Of a DNA stretch of 16,744 bases, positions 6,627 to 13,739 are shown piece after piece. This stretch comes from Cytophagales bacterium (GTDB taxonomy: Bacteria > Bacteroidota > Bacteroidia > Cytophagales > Cyclobacteriaceae). Position 1 is the first letter of the stretch. Each line of letters begins with the position of its first letter. The stretch covers positions 1 through 16,744 of the forward strand of contig DAHVFH010000199.1 in assembly GCA_027317105.1 (NCBI GenBank), written 5' to 3'. Made by a program: the position numbers and the translations under genes. Below the pieces are notes generated by a model. The model was not told the DNA's origin, searched no databases, and worked only from the letters and a program-made list of their open reading frames with translations.

Positions 6627-7409
6627 TTAATTTATCGATTCCATTTCCTTCTTATACTCCTTAAAGGCTTGAAAGATACCTTCGGCAATCATATCCTGCC
6701 CCTTATTGCTTGCCAAATAATTTTCTTCCCTTTCATTGGACAAAAAACCGGTCTCAATAAGCACACTGGGCATAGATGTTTTCCAAAGCACCCAAAAGCC
6801 AGCTTGTTTCACCCCACGACTATGTCGGCCCACTTTATTTTTGAATTGATCTTCAACTTTTTGGGCGAATCGCAAGCTGCTTTCCTGATAAGCACTTTGG
6901 CTCAGGGTAAATAATATGTATGACTCAGGGCTTTCTGGATCAAATCCCTCATAGCGCCCTTTATAATTTTCGTCAAGAAGCATTACAGAATTCTCGCGTT
7001 TTGCCACTTCAAAATTACCCTCATCTTTGTGCAAGCCCATTACATAGGTTTCGGTGCCATAAGCGGGCGCACCCGGCAATGCATTGGCATGAATACAAAC
7101 AAAAAGATCAGCTTTGGCGCGATTAGCCACTTCAGGTCTTTCTTCCAAAGCCATGTAGCGATCATCTTTGCGGGTATAAATCACTTTTACGTCAGGCATA
7201 TTTTTTTCAATATAGGCACCAAATTTTAAGGAAATCTTTAACGCTACATCCTTTTCCTTGAAATTTTTGCCCGAAGTGCCCGGATCGCGGCCACCGTGCC
7301 CAGGGTCAATGACAACGGTCGCCACCTTGATTCCTGTTGTAAAAAAGGATGCTGAAGAGTTTAGCAAGGTTATTGCTAATAAGAGAACTTTTAGCCGAAA
7401 ATTGCTCAC
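6627..7409 (-). CDS. amiC: N-acetylmuramoyl-L-alanine amidase (Amidase_3, AmiC-like)
   Basis: With the GTG start chosen here the protein has 260 residues: a signal peptide (about 1-26, FRLKVLLLAITLLNSSASF) and then an Amidase_3 zinc hydrolase domain that cleaves the N-acetylmuramoyl-L-alanine bond of peptidoglycan in the periplasm. Zinc ligands are visible as His38 in VVIDPGHGG, Glu52 in FKEKDVAL and His107 in VCIHAN; Glu219 in VLIETGFLSN is the catalytic glutamate. The frame stays open upstream to TTG 7505, but no in-frame ATG precedes residue 71, and a TAnnTTTG promoter element at 7510-7503 overlaps the upstream TTG. GTG 7409 puts a good signal peptide at the N-terminus and leaves a leader of about 90 bases. 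First gene of the leftward envelope/carboxylase cluster; divergent from lptD, a pairing that supports a role in envelope maintenance. The exact symbol (amiA/B/C) is a family-level guess. Confidence 0.9.
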   Translation of the reverse strand: MSNFRLKVLLLAITLLNSSASFFTTGIKVATVVIDPGHGGRDPGTSGKNFKEKDVALKISLKFGAYIEKNMPDVKVIYTRKDDRYMALEERPEVANRAKADLFVCIHANALPGAPAYGTETYVMGLHKDEGNFEVAKRENSVMLLDENYKGRYEGFDPESPESYILFTLSQSAYQESSLRFAQKVEDQFKNKVGRHSRGVKQAGFWVLWKTSMPSVLIETGFLSNEREENYLASNKGQDMIAEGIFQAFKEYKKEMESIN

Positions 7410-7443
7410 AAATGTTTCACTTGGTGGCCGAATTGAATTAAAT

Positions 7444-7482
7444 CTACGTAAAGTTGTGAATTTTCCCCAACATGCTAAACAT
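7444..7482 (-). other. Short upstream ORF in the amidase leader
   Basis: In the inferred leader of the amidase transcript, AAGGA is followed at once by ATG (7482) and a 12-codon frame MFSMLGKIHNFT ending in TAG at 7444, 34 bases before the GTG start. It is within reach of translational coupling, but such short frames are common by chance. Confidence 0.15.
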
Positions 7483-7502
7483 TCCTTAACCTTAACGTTG
7501 CG

Positions 7503-7510
7503 CAAAGGTA
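7503..7510 (-). promoter_or_regulatory. Bacteroidota -7 element for the amidase operon
   Basis: On the minus strand the sequence is TACCTTTG, an exact match to the TAnnTTTG -7 consensus of Bacteroidota sigma-ABfr promoters. Transcription would begin a few bases further left, near 7499-7496. No clear -33 TTTG was found at 19-23 bases upstream. It lies three bases from the inferred GTG start of the divergent lptD. Confidence 0.5.
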
Positions 7511-7512
7511 CT

Positions 7513-10269
7513 GTGATTCGATTCTTAATTATTTTTATAACTTATATCTACGTTTTTCAGTCCACCGCAATCGCGCAAGTTGAAAAACCGGTAAAAGTTC
7601 CTTCAGAAGTGCTGCCGGTAAAAAATGACACCGTTCTTACAAAAAAAAGGTTGCTTTTGCTCGACACCGCAAAGGCAAAAGGCGACACCACAAAAATAAA
7701 GAAAGACTCCGCCAAGGTAGCTCAGAAAGGGGATATAGAAACTACTATAGTTTATTCTGCCGAGGACTCTATTGTATCTGAATTGGGAAGAAAAATCGTT
7801 AAGCTTTATGGAAATGCTAAGGTGACCTACGGCACCATTAGCATGGATGCGGAGGAGATCGTGATTGATTACGAAAAATCTACGGTTACTGCCAGCGGAA
7901 AAATAGATTCGACAGGTCGAATGATTGGGTTCCCTATTTTCAAGGACGGTGGCAGTGAATACGAGACCAAGGGAATGGTCTATAATTTTAAAAACAAAAA
8001 AGCCAAGATCACTGAAGTCGTCACTAAACAAGATCAAGGCTTTATGCATGGTGAAACCGTCTTTAAAAATTCAAAAAATGAGCTTTTCACCATTGGCAAT
8101 GCCTACACCACATGCGATCTTGCCGACCCTCACTTTCGAATTATCTCCCGAAAAGCCAAGGCAATCCCGGGTGATAAAATCGTGACGGGTCCTTTTTACT
8201 TGGAATTCAATCATGTGCCCACGCCCCTCGGGTTTGCGTTTGGCATGTTCCCCTCCCAGCGCAAAAGCTCGTCCGGCATCATTGTGCCGGCCTATGGTGA
8301 AGAATCTGTTCGGGGATTCTTTTTGAGAAGAGGAGGTTATTACTTCGATATTAATGAGTACGTAAAATTAAGCCTTACGGCAGACCTTTATTCGAAAGGT
8401 TCTTCAGGTTTATACATCAATACCACATACTTAAGCAGGTACAAATATTCGGGCTCTTTCAATTTCTCCTACAACAAAAACAACACCAGTACGAAGATTG
8501 AAAGCCCCACCATAGCAAAAGACTTTAGCTTAACCTGGAGCCACGCACCCAAAACAAAAGGAACTACCCGTTTTGCAGCTTCAGTTAATTTGGCCACCAG
8601 CACCAACAGTACTAATAATTATTTGGGAGCAGGACAAACCAATATAGCATCAGTTCAAAACAGTAATGTGCAACAAAAAGCCACCTCTAATATTTCCATT
8701 TCCAAATCGTTTCCCGGAACACCTTTTGCTTTAGCAATGAACTTGCGCCACAACCAAGATTTTAAAACTCGACTTGTTAATCTTTCTTTACCTGATATCA
8801 GTTTTAACGTGAACAACGTATATCCTTTTAAGTCCTCCCCCTATAAAATATTACAAAATCTTCAGTTTAAATACACCATGAATGCCGTAAACCAGATCTC
8901 TAACGATTTGGGAAATATTGCAAAAAATACTGACGGAACACTAAAGGATAGCGTGGCCGCCTTTAACACTCAGAACCTTCCTGTCTTTTTCAGAAATGCC
9001 AGTAAAGGCATACGTAGTGTAATCCCCATTAGCACTTCTTTTAAAGTATTTAAATTCTTTACTATAACAGCGAGCGGCACGTATACCAACCTTGCCTATT
9101 TTGATAAATTGGTTTGGGGAAGTGCTTCATCCGGGCCGCTTAGCCTTGGTACACAGGCTGTAAAAAAAGATACCCTCCATCAGTTTAATACGGAAGGTTA
9201 CTATAATTTGTCAATGAGTGTCACCACGCGGATTTACGGAATGCACCTGGCCAAAAGCAAGACCAGCCGAATACGGGCCATCCGACACCTGATCACGCCC
9301 AATGTTGGCCTTAGTTACAGCCCTGACTTTTCAGCAGCCAAATATGGATACTATCAGCATGTAGGACTAACTGACGCCACTGGAAAACCTACCGTGTCCC
9401 TTCAATCGGTTCATGCTGGATTCATTTACGGACAAGCCCCAATTGGAAGGAGTGGTTCATTAAGTTTTGGACTCGGCAATACACTAGAAATGAAAGTAAG
9501 AAACCCAAAAGACACAGTAGACAAAAAGATTTCACTGCTCAACAACATGTCACTTAGTTCAAGTTATAATTTTTTAGCAGATTCGTTCAAGCTTGCCCCT
9601 ATCAGCATAAGTGCCAACTCCAATATTCTTGACAATAAAATCAATATGAATGTAAGCAGCACCTTGGACCCTTACCAATATTGGAATGTGAAAAATGGCA
9701 TTAACACGGTTACGGATCAGCAGCAGTACACCGTATTGAGGGTGAGCCGTTATGCATGGAATCAAGGAAATATAGGAAGGATCACTTCTGCCTCATTGGC
9801 CTTAAGTACTAATCTAAATCCAAAAGGCCAGAAAAAAGACAGCGATACCCGGGAGCAAATAGGAAAGGCCAATGCCTCGCAAGCGGATAAAGATTACTTA
9901 TTAAAAAACCCTGGCAGCTACGTGGATTTTAAAATCCCCTGGAATTTACGACTGATGTACAACATCTCATACTCGCGCACAACAGGTGCTGCCATCATTA
10001 CGCAAGCCGCACGCTTTTCTGGCGATGTGAGCCTTAGCGAAAAATGGAAAATCACCTACAGTTCCGGATATGATTTTGCCAATCATGCTTTCACCCAAAC
10101 TACTTTAGGTCTTACTCGCGATTTGCATTGCTGGCAGATGACGCTTAATTGGGTTCCATTTGGGAGGTTTCAATCTTACACGTTCAATATTGGAATCAAG
10201 TCTTCTCTATTGAAGGATTTGAAATTGAACCGCGTTCGAAGTTTCCAAGATTCACAAGCTGGCTTTTAA
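7513..10269 (+). CDS. lptD: LPS assembly outer-membrane protein LptD
   Basis: With the GTG start at 7513 the protein has 918 residues. It begins with a signal peptide (IRFLIIFITYIYVFQSTAIAQ, cleavage near residue 20-21), then a K/D/T-rich linker (about 22-70) and an OstA/LptA-like beta-jellyroll segment (about 73-185, IVKLYGNAKVTYGTISMDAEEIVI). TTCDLADPHFRI, a signature of Bacteroidota LptD proteins, follows. The remainder is alternating-polarity beta strands of an outer-membrane barrel ending in Phe (QAGF), usual for BAM substrates. LptD with LptE inserts lipopolysaccharide into the outer leaflet. The frame is open upstream to 7258 (ATG at 7309), but that stretch is antisense to the amidase catalytic region and would bury the signal peptide, so it is excluded; TTG 7498 is the main alternative start. 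Ends 18 bases from convergent lysS. Family is confident, start less so. Confidence 0.88.
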   Translation: MIRFLIIFITYIYVFQSTAIAQVEKPVKVPSEVLPVKNDTVLTKKRLLLLDTAKAKGDTTKIKKDSAKVAQKGDIETTIVYSAEDSIVSELGRKIVKLYGNAKVTYGTISMDAEEIVIDYEKSTVTASGKIDSTGRMIGFPIFKDGGSEYETKGMVYNFKNKKAKITEVVTKQDQGFMHGETVFKNSKNELFTIGNAYTTCDLADPHFRIISRKAKAIPGDKIVTGPFYLEFNHVPTPLGFAFGMFPSQRKSSSGIIVPAYGEESVRGFFLRRGGYYFDINEYVKLSLTADLYSKGSSGLYINTTYLSRYKYSGSFNFSYNKNNTSTKIESPTIAKDFSLTWSHAPKTKGTTRFAASVNLATSTNSTNNYLGAGQTNIASVQNSNVQQKATSNISISKSFPGTPFALAMNLRHNQDFKTRLVNLSLPDISFNVNNVYPFKSSPYKILQNLQFKYTMNAVNQISNDLGNIAKNTDGTLKDSVAAFNTQNLPVFFRNASKGIRSVIPISTSFKVFKFFTITASGTYTNLAYFDKLVWGSASSGPLSLGTQAVKKDTLHQFNTEGYYNLSMSVTTRIYGMHLAKSKTSRIRAIRHLITPNVGLSYSPDFSAAKYGYYQHVGLTDATGKPTVSLQSVHAGFIYGQAPIGRSGSLSFGLGNTLEMKVRNPKDTVDKKISLLNNMSLSSSYNFLADSFKLAPISISANSNILDNKINMNVSSTLDPYQYWNVKNGINTVTDQQQYTVLRVSRYAWNQGNIGRITSASLALSTNLNPKGQKKDSDTREQIGKANASQADKDYLLKNPGSYVDFKIPWNLRLMYNISYSRTTGAAIITQAARFSGDVSLSEKWKITYSSGYDFANHAFTQTTLGLTRDLHCWQMTLNWVPFGRFQSYTFNIGIKSSLLKDLKLNRVRSFQDSQAGF

Positions 10270-10287
10270 AAAGTCTTTCTAGAATAA

Positions 10288-12012
10288 TCATTTGATCCAT
10301 CCTTCAATTTCCTGCAGTGTTGGATTTTGCACCGCTTCCAATTTTAATTTTTTACGCATACCCGGTATATCGTTAAAAAGTTTGGAAGGCTTCATTTCCT
10401 TTAATTGTTCAGCCGACCGAATATTCAATTTTTCGAGGATGGGAAATAATTCAGACCGGATTCCAAGCGCTTCGAATTCTTTGTTAAAATCAACTTCCAA
10501 TTTCTTCTCTGGTTTCATTTGCGGAAAGAAGATCACGTCCTGAATAGAAGGCGAGTTCGTCATGATCATACTTAACCGATCAATACCAATTCCCAAGCCT
10601 GCGGTAGGTGGCATTCCGTATTCCAAAGCGCGCAGATAGTCTTCATCTAAGGTCATAGCTTCTTCATCTCCACGTTTCCCCAATTCAAGTTGCTCTTCAA
10701 AGCGATGACGCTGATCAATAGGGTCATTTAATTCCGAAAACGCATTGCAAATTTCTTTTCGGTTACAAATCGCTTCAAAACGTTCGACCAATCCAGGTTT
10801 ACTTCTATGCTTCTTGGCCAGAGGCGACATCTCCAAAGGATAATCGGTAATGTAGGTTGGCTGGATCAAATTCGGTTCGCATTTCTCTCCAAAAATCTGG
10901 TCAATCAATTTGCCTTTGCCCATGGTTTCATCCATTGGCACATGAAGCTTTTTGCAGGTTTCGCGTAACTGCTGCTCATCGAAGTTTGAAATATCAATAC
11001 CCGTAAAATGCTGAATCGCTTCATACATTGTAAACCGTTTCCATGGCCGTTTGAAATCGATGATATTCTCCCCTACTTTCACCTGAGTTGTCCCATGGAG
11101 ATCGATCGCTACTTTTTCGATCATAGCCTCCACCAAATCCATCATCCACAAATAATCTTTGTAAGCAACATAAAGCTCCACTTGCGTAAATTCGGGATTA
11201 TGAAATCGGGACATCCCTTCGTTACGAAAATCCTTACTGAATTCATAAACTCCGCTGAAGCCTCCAACAATGAGTCGTTTTAAATACAGCTCGTTGGCAA
11301 TCCGCAAATACAATGTCATGTCGAGGGTATTGTGATGCGTTTTAAAAGGCTTGGCTGCGGCTCCTCCGTAAAGCGGTTGCAAGATGGGGGACTCCACTTC
11401 CAGGTAGCCTTGCTTATTCAAATATTCACGCATGGAGTTCACCAGCTTTGTTCGCTTCACAAAAGCTTCACGTACTTGAGGGTTTACAACCAAATCAACA
11501 TATCGCATGCGGTAACGCTGCTCCGGATCGGTGAAGGCATCATGCAAATGAATATTGCCCTGCTCATCTTTCGTTTCTTTTACTATGGGCAACGGTCGCA
11601 AGGATTTTGACAAAATTGTAAAGCTCTTTGCATGTATAGAACGCTCACCTGTTTGGGTGGTAAAGGTAAAACCTTTCACACCAAGGATGTCTCCTATGTC
11701 GAGAAGTTTTTTAAAAACCGTGTTGTAAAGTGTCTTGTCATCACTCGGGCAAAGGTCATCTCTGCGAAAATAAATTTGCACGCGATCGGTTTCGTCTTGA
11801 AGCTCAATGAACGCAGCATTACCCATTATCCTTCGCGACATCATGCGACCCGCAATGGATAAATCCTTCCCTTCAAGGGAGGAATAGTTGGCATGGAAAT
11901 CCGTTGAAGTAATGTTTACTTCAAATAATTCGGCCGGATAAGGATTGATCCCGAGTTTGTTCAACTCCTCTAAACCTTGTCTACGGATGGATTCTTGTTC
12001 AGTTAATTGCAT
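10288..12012 (-). CDS. lysS: Lysyl-tRNA synthetase, class II
   Basis: The 574-residue protein charges tRNA-Lys with lysine using ATP in the cytosol. It has an N-terminal OB-fold anticodon-binding domain (about 51-140, LSIAGRMMSRRIMGNAAFIELQD) and a class II catalytic core. Motif 2 is seen as FRNEGMSRFHNPEFTQVE (262-279) and motif 3 as GLGIGIDRLSM (472-482); TAGLGIG and the ELYLKRL helix match bacterial LysRS. Most bacterial LysRS proteins end near residue 500; this one has a 70-residue extension (about 505-574) with a helix-hairpin-helix-like stretch (LNIRSAEQLKEM...IPGMRKKLKL), as in other Bacteroidota enzymes. ATG start at 12012. A candidate promoter (TAACTTTC at 12033-12026, with TTG 19 bases further upstream) overlaps a heptad repeat tract. 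Converges on lptD. Confidence 0.97.
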   Translation of the reverse strand: MQLTEQESIRRQGLEELNKLGINPYPAELFEVNITSTDFHANYSSLEGKDLSIAGRMMSRRIMGNAAFIELQDETDRVQIYFRRDDLCPSDDKTLYNTVFKKLLDIGDILGVKGFTFTTQTGERSIHAKSFTILSKSLRPLPIVKETKDEQGNIHLHDAFTDPEQRYRMRYVDLVVNPQVREAFVKRTKLVNSMREYLNKQGYLEVESPILQPLYGGAAAKPFKTHHNTLDMTLYLRIANELYLKRLIVGGFSGVYEFSKDFRNEGMSRFHNPEFTQVELYVAYKDYLWMMDLVEAMIEKVAIDLHGTTQVKVGENIIDFKRPWKRFTMYEAIQHFTGIDISNFDEQQLRETCKKLHVPMDETMGKGKLIDQIFGEKCEPNLIQPTYITDYPLEMSPLAKKHRSKPGLVERFEAICNRKEICNAFSELNDPIDQRHRFEEQLELGKRGDEEAMTLDEDYLRALEYGMPPTAGLGIGIDRLSMIMTNSPSIQDVIFFPQMKPEKKLEVDFNKEFEALGIRSELFPILEKLNIRSAEQLKEMKPSKLFNDIPGMRKKLKLEAVQNPTLQEIEGWIK

Positions 12013-12025
12013 AAATTAATTATCA

Positions 12026-12057
12026 GAAAGTTATTGGTTAATAGTTAACAGTCAACG
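12026..12057 (-). promoter_or_regulatory. Candidate lysS promoter overlapping the heptad tract
   Basis: TAACTTTC (12033-12026, minus strand) matches TAnnTTTG at five of six fixed positions. A TTG (in GTTGAC, near 12056-12054) lies with a 19-base spacer upstream, fitting the usual -33/-7 spacing. The TTG is supplied by the one heptad unit that differs in sense (AGTCAAC on the plus strand). Transcription would start very close to the lysS ATG. Confidence 0.35.
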
Positions 12058-12077
12058 ATTAACAATTAACGGTTATT
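12036..12077. repeat. Six-unit heptanucleotide-periodic tract upstream of lysS
   Basis: Six consecutive 7-base units start at 12036, 12043, 12050, 12057, 12064 and 12071: GGTTAAT, AGTTAAC, AGTCAAC, GATTAAC, AATTAAC and GGTTATT. The consensus is RRTTAAC with period exactly 7. The tract is 42 bases long, the same as the other heptad tract at 3870-3911. Its right edge coincides with the stop codon of the HEPN-like remnant. Confidence 0.75.
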
Positions 12078-12156
12078 AAATTTTAAATTTTTTGTTTGCC
12101 GATTCAAGAATGACTTTCAGGTTGATCCTATCCTTGTCAGACAAAAATGGCATCAT
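12076..12156 (-). pseudogene. Truncated HEPN (HepT/DUF86-like) gene remnant
   Basis: Directly downstream of the MNT gene, and overlapping its last 20 bases, ATG ATG at 12156/12153 opens a 26-codon frame beginning MMPFLSDKDRINLKVILES. This position and overlap are those of HepT in MntA/HepT (MNT-HEPN) toxin-antitoxin pairs, and the SDKDRINLKVILES helix resembles the start of DUF86/HEPN proteins. A full HEPN partner is about 110-140 residues with an R-X(4-6)-H-X-Y RNase motif; none of that is here. The frame stops at TAA 12078-12076, inside the last heptad unit, and the next gene, lysS, starts 64 bases on. I infer a deletion remnant. It could also be a chance frame; homology over so short a peptide is suggestive only. 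Confidence 0.45.
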
Positions 12157-12427
12157 TCAAGATTAATCCCCTCACCTTGGCTCGGATAAATTTTTCTCTA
12201 CACAGATCAACTGGCAATTGAAATTTTGATTCGAGTGTATTTCGAATTTTATTTTTCTTTTCAAATAAATCCTTTTTACCGGACTCAAACTCTATAATCA
12301 CGTCAATGTCATTTGGGTTTTCCCCACGGGCAGCAGAACCGAATAATCCCAGTTTGGTGATACCGTACTTACTCGAAAAAAGATGCTTTTGTCCGGATAA
12401 AATTGATATAATCTCTTGTTTGTTCAT
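12137..12427 (-). CDS. MNT-family nucleotidyltransferase (MntA-like antitoxin)
   Basis: The 96-residue protein is a minimal nucleotidyltransferase. It shows the core motif GLFGSAARGENPNDIDVIIEF (27-47), giving the GSxxRxE...DxD pattern with metal-binding Asp40 and Asp42, and a third acidic residue at Asp74 in LPVDLC. In MntA/HepT modules such a protein neutralises the HEPN RNase toxin by adding AMP to it. Here only a 26-codon HEPN-like remnant follows, so the gene seems orphaned, although its own motifs are intact. ATG 12427 is chosen; GTG 12430 just before it is the alternative. An exact TAnnTTTG element (12440-12433) leaves only five bases to the ATG, so the transcript may be leaderless. 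Proline dehydrogenase ends 36 bases upstream on the same strand. Confidence 0.85.
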   Translation of the reverse strand: MNKQEIISILSGQKHLFSSKYGITKLGLFGSAARGENPNDIDVIIEFESGKKDLFEKKNKIRNTLESKFQLPVDLCREKFIRAKVRGLILNDAIFV

Positions 12428-12432
12428 CACCG

Positions 12433-12440
12433 CAAAGGTA
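12433..12440 (-). promoter_or_regulatory. Bacteroidota -7 element for the MNT gene
   Basis: TACCTTTG on the minus strand matches TAnnTTTG exactly and is followed by CGGTG and the ATG. The same ten-base string CGCAAAGGTA (plus strand) occurs at 7501-7510 and 12431-12440. Initiation would fall at or within a few bases of the start codon. No convincing -33 element was seen. Confidence 0.45.
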
Positions 12441-12463
12441 GAAATTCAGTTTTAAAATACGAA

Positions 12464-13645
12464 TCACCTGCCATTCTTTCGCCTTTGAAGCTCCTTGCGT
12501 ATCAAAGACAATTCACGACTGCTTTGGCCTGCCACCGAAGTATTTTCGGCTGCTCTACGAAGAAGATAGGGCATAACCAATTCGACAGGGCCATAAGGAA
12601 CATACTTTACCACATTGTAGCCCACCTTAGCCATATTGAAAGAAATATTGTCGCTCATACCCAAAAGTTGGGCAAACCAAACATGGGTATCGTTGTGCTT
12701 CAGCGCGTGTTGCTCAATCAAAGAGGCAAGGTATTGATTGCTATATTCATTGTGCGAACCACAGACCAATGAAATCCTTTTACTGTGCTCAATACAAAAA
12801 GCAAGGCCTTGGTTAAACGCTTCATCCGTAGCTTGCTTACTAGGATGAATTGGATTAGGATAACCAAGTTTTGCAGCTCGATCTGTCTCTTTCTCCATGT
12901 ATGCGCCACGCACCAACTTCGCCCCAAGAAAATAATTTAGTTGAGCAGCCTTATCAAAAGCATTCTTAAGATTACTCAACATATCGGCACGGTACATTTG
13001 GTAGGTATTGAACACAATGGCCTTTTCAATATTATATTTCGCCATCATGCTGTAGGCCATGCTATCAATCGGGTCTTGTATCCAACTGTCTTCGGCATCA
13101 ATCAAAACAGGGACGTTGCAATCAGATGCTTTTTTACAAATGCGATCTACGCGTTGCTGCACATGATTCCAAGCCTCCGAATCTTCGGTCGTCAGGTTTT
13201 CTTTCGCGTGAACCTTTTCAAGCAAACCAAAGGAAGCAAGGCCTGTAGTTTTAAATACTGAAAAAGGAATAGAGGGATTATTCTTTGCTTTTTCGATCGT
13301 GGCCATGATCTCTTGGGCTGTCCGTTCGAAACCAACCTCATCCTTTGCGCCTTCAACGGAATAATCCAAAATAGTACGCACCCCAAATTTAGCAAGACTC
13401 TGGATGGTCTTATCACTTTGATCAATAGTTTCACCTCCGCAAAAATGCCGGAATACCGTAGCCCGGATTATACTTTTTATGGGCAAGTGAAGCACCAAAC
13501 TTATTTTGGCTAAACCCGTAGCAAAGGAGGAAATCAATGGATTATTGACCAATGAAAAAATTAAATTTGCTCGCTTTAACTCAGCGCTGCTTTTGTAAGA
13601 AAAGGCTATTTCGGTATCGTCAAAATGAATGGGGAAGCCTTTCAT
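12464..13645 (-). CDS. Proline dehydrogenase (monofunctional PRODH)
   Basis: The 393-residue protein is a monofunctional FAD-dependent proline dehydrogenase, which oxidises L-proline to delta-1-pyrroline-5-carboxylate and passes electrons to the respiratory chain. The TIM-barrel core is visible through FSVFKTTGLASF (128-139), VLIDAEDSWIQ (180-190), LGAKLVRGAYMEKE (240-253), VCGSHNEY (294-301) and the C-terminal substrate-binding helix YGPVELVMPYLLRRAAEN (351-368), whose paired arginines bind the proline carboxylate. There is no fused P5C dehydrogenase or DNA-binding domain, so it is not PutA; the next enzyme must be encoded elsewhere. ATG start at 13645 with a good TAnnTTTG element upstream. 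It is divergent from aroB across a 94-base promoter region. The downstream MNT gene probably has its own promoter. Confidence 0.93.
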   Translation of the reverse strand: MKGFPIHFDDTEIAFSYKSSAELKRANLIFSLVNNPLISSFATGLAKISLVLHLPIKSIIRATVFRHFCGGETIDQSDKTIQSLAKFGVRTILDYSVEGAKDEVGFERTAQEIMATIEKAKNNPSIPFSVFKTTGLASFGLLEKVHAKENLTTEDSEAWNHVQQRVDRICKKASDCNVPVLIDAEDSWIQDPIDSMAYSMMAKYNIEKAIVFNTYQMYRADMLSNLKNAFDKAAQLNYFLGAKLVRGAYMEKETDRAAKLGYPNPIHPSKQATDEAFNQGLAFCIEHSKRISLVCGSHNEYSNQYLASLIEQHALKHNDTHVWFAQLLGMSDNISFNMAKVGYNVVKYVPYGPVELVMPYLLRRAAENTSVAGQSSRELSLIRKELQRRKNGR

Positions 13646-13666
13646 GTATATGGGATTTTTCGGCTA

Positions 13667-13674
13667 CAAATATA
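13667..13674 (-). promoter_or_regulatory. -7 element for proline dehydrogenase
   Basis: TATATTTG on the minus strand matches TAnnTTTG exactly, 21 bases before the proline dehydrogenase ATG, giving a leader of roughly 15 bases. A TTTG lies 23 bases further upstream (in TTATTTGCGG), slightly longer than the usual -33 spacing. Confidence 0.55.
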
Positions 13675-13739
13675 AGAACCAAAGCTTTTCCTTTCCGCAA
13701 ATAAATTTTGTCTTACTTTGCTTTCTTGACAATTCGACC

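Noticed and set aside
7410..7505. N-terminal extension of the amidase to TTG 7505
   Set aside because: The upstream TTG overlaps an exact TAnnTTTG promoter element, and the added residues precede a complete signal peptide starting at GTG 7409.
7258..7512. N-terminal extension of lptD by 85 codons
   Set aside because: It is antisense to the amidase catalytic and signal-peptide region and would bury an obvious signal peptide; the reading frame is open only by chance.
13629..13739. aroB start 37 codons further upstream
   Set aside because: The extra peptide has no family similarity and its DNA overlaps the divergent proline dehydrogenase start; ATG 13740 gives the normal length.
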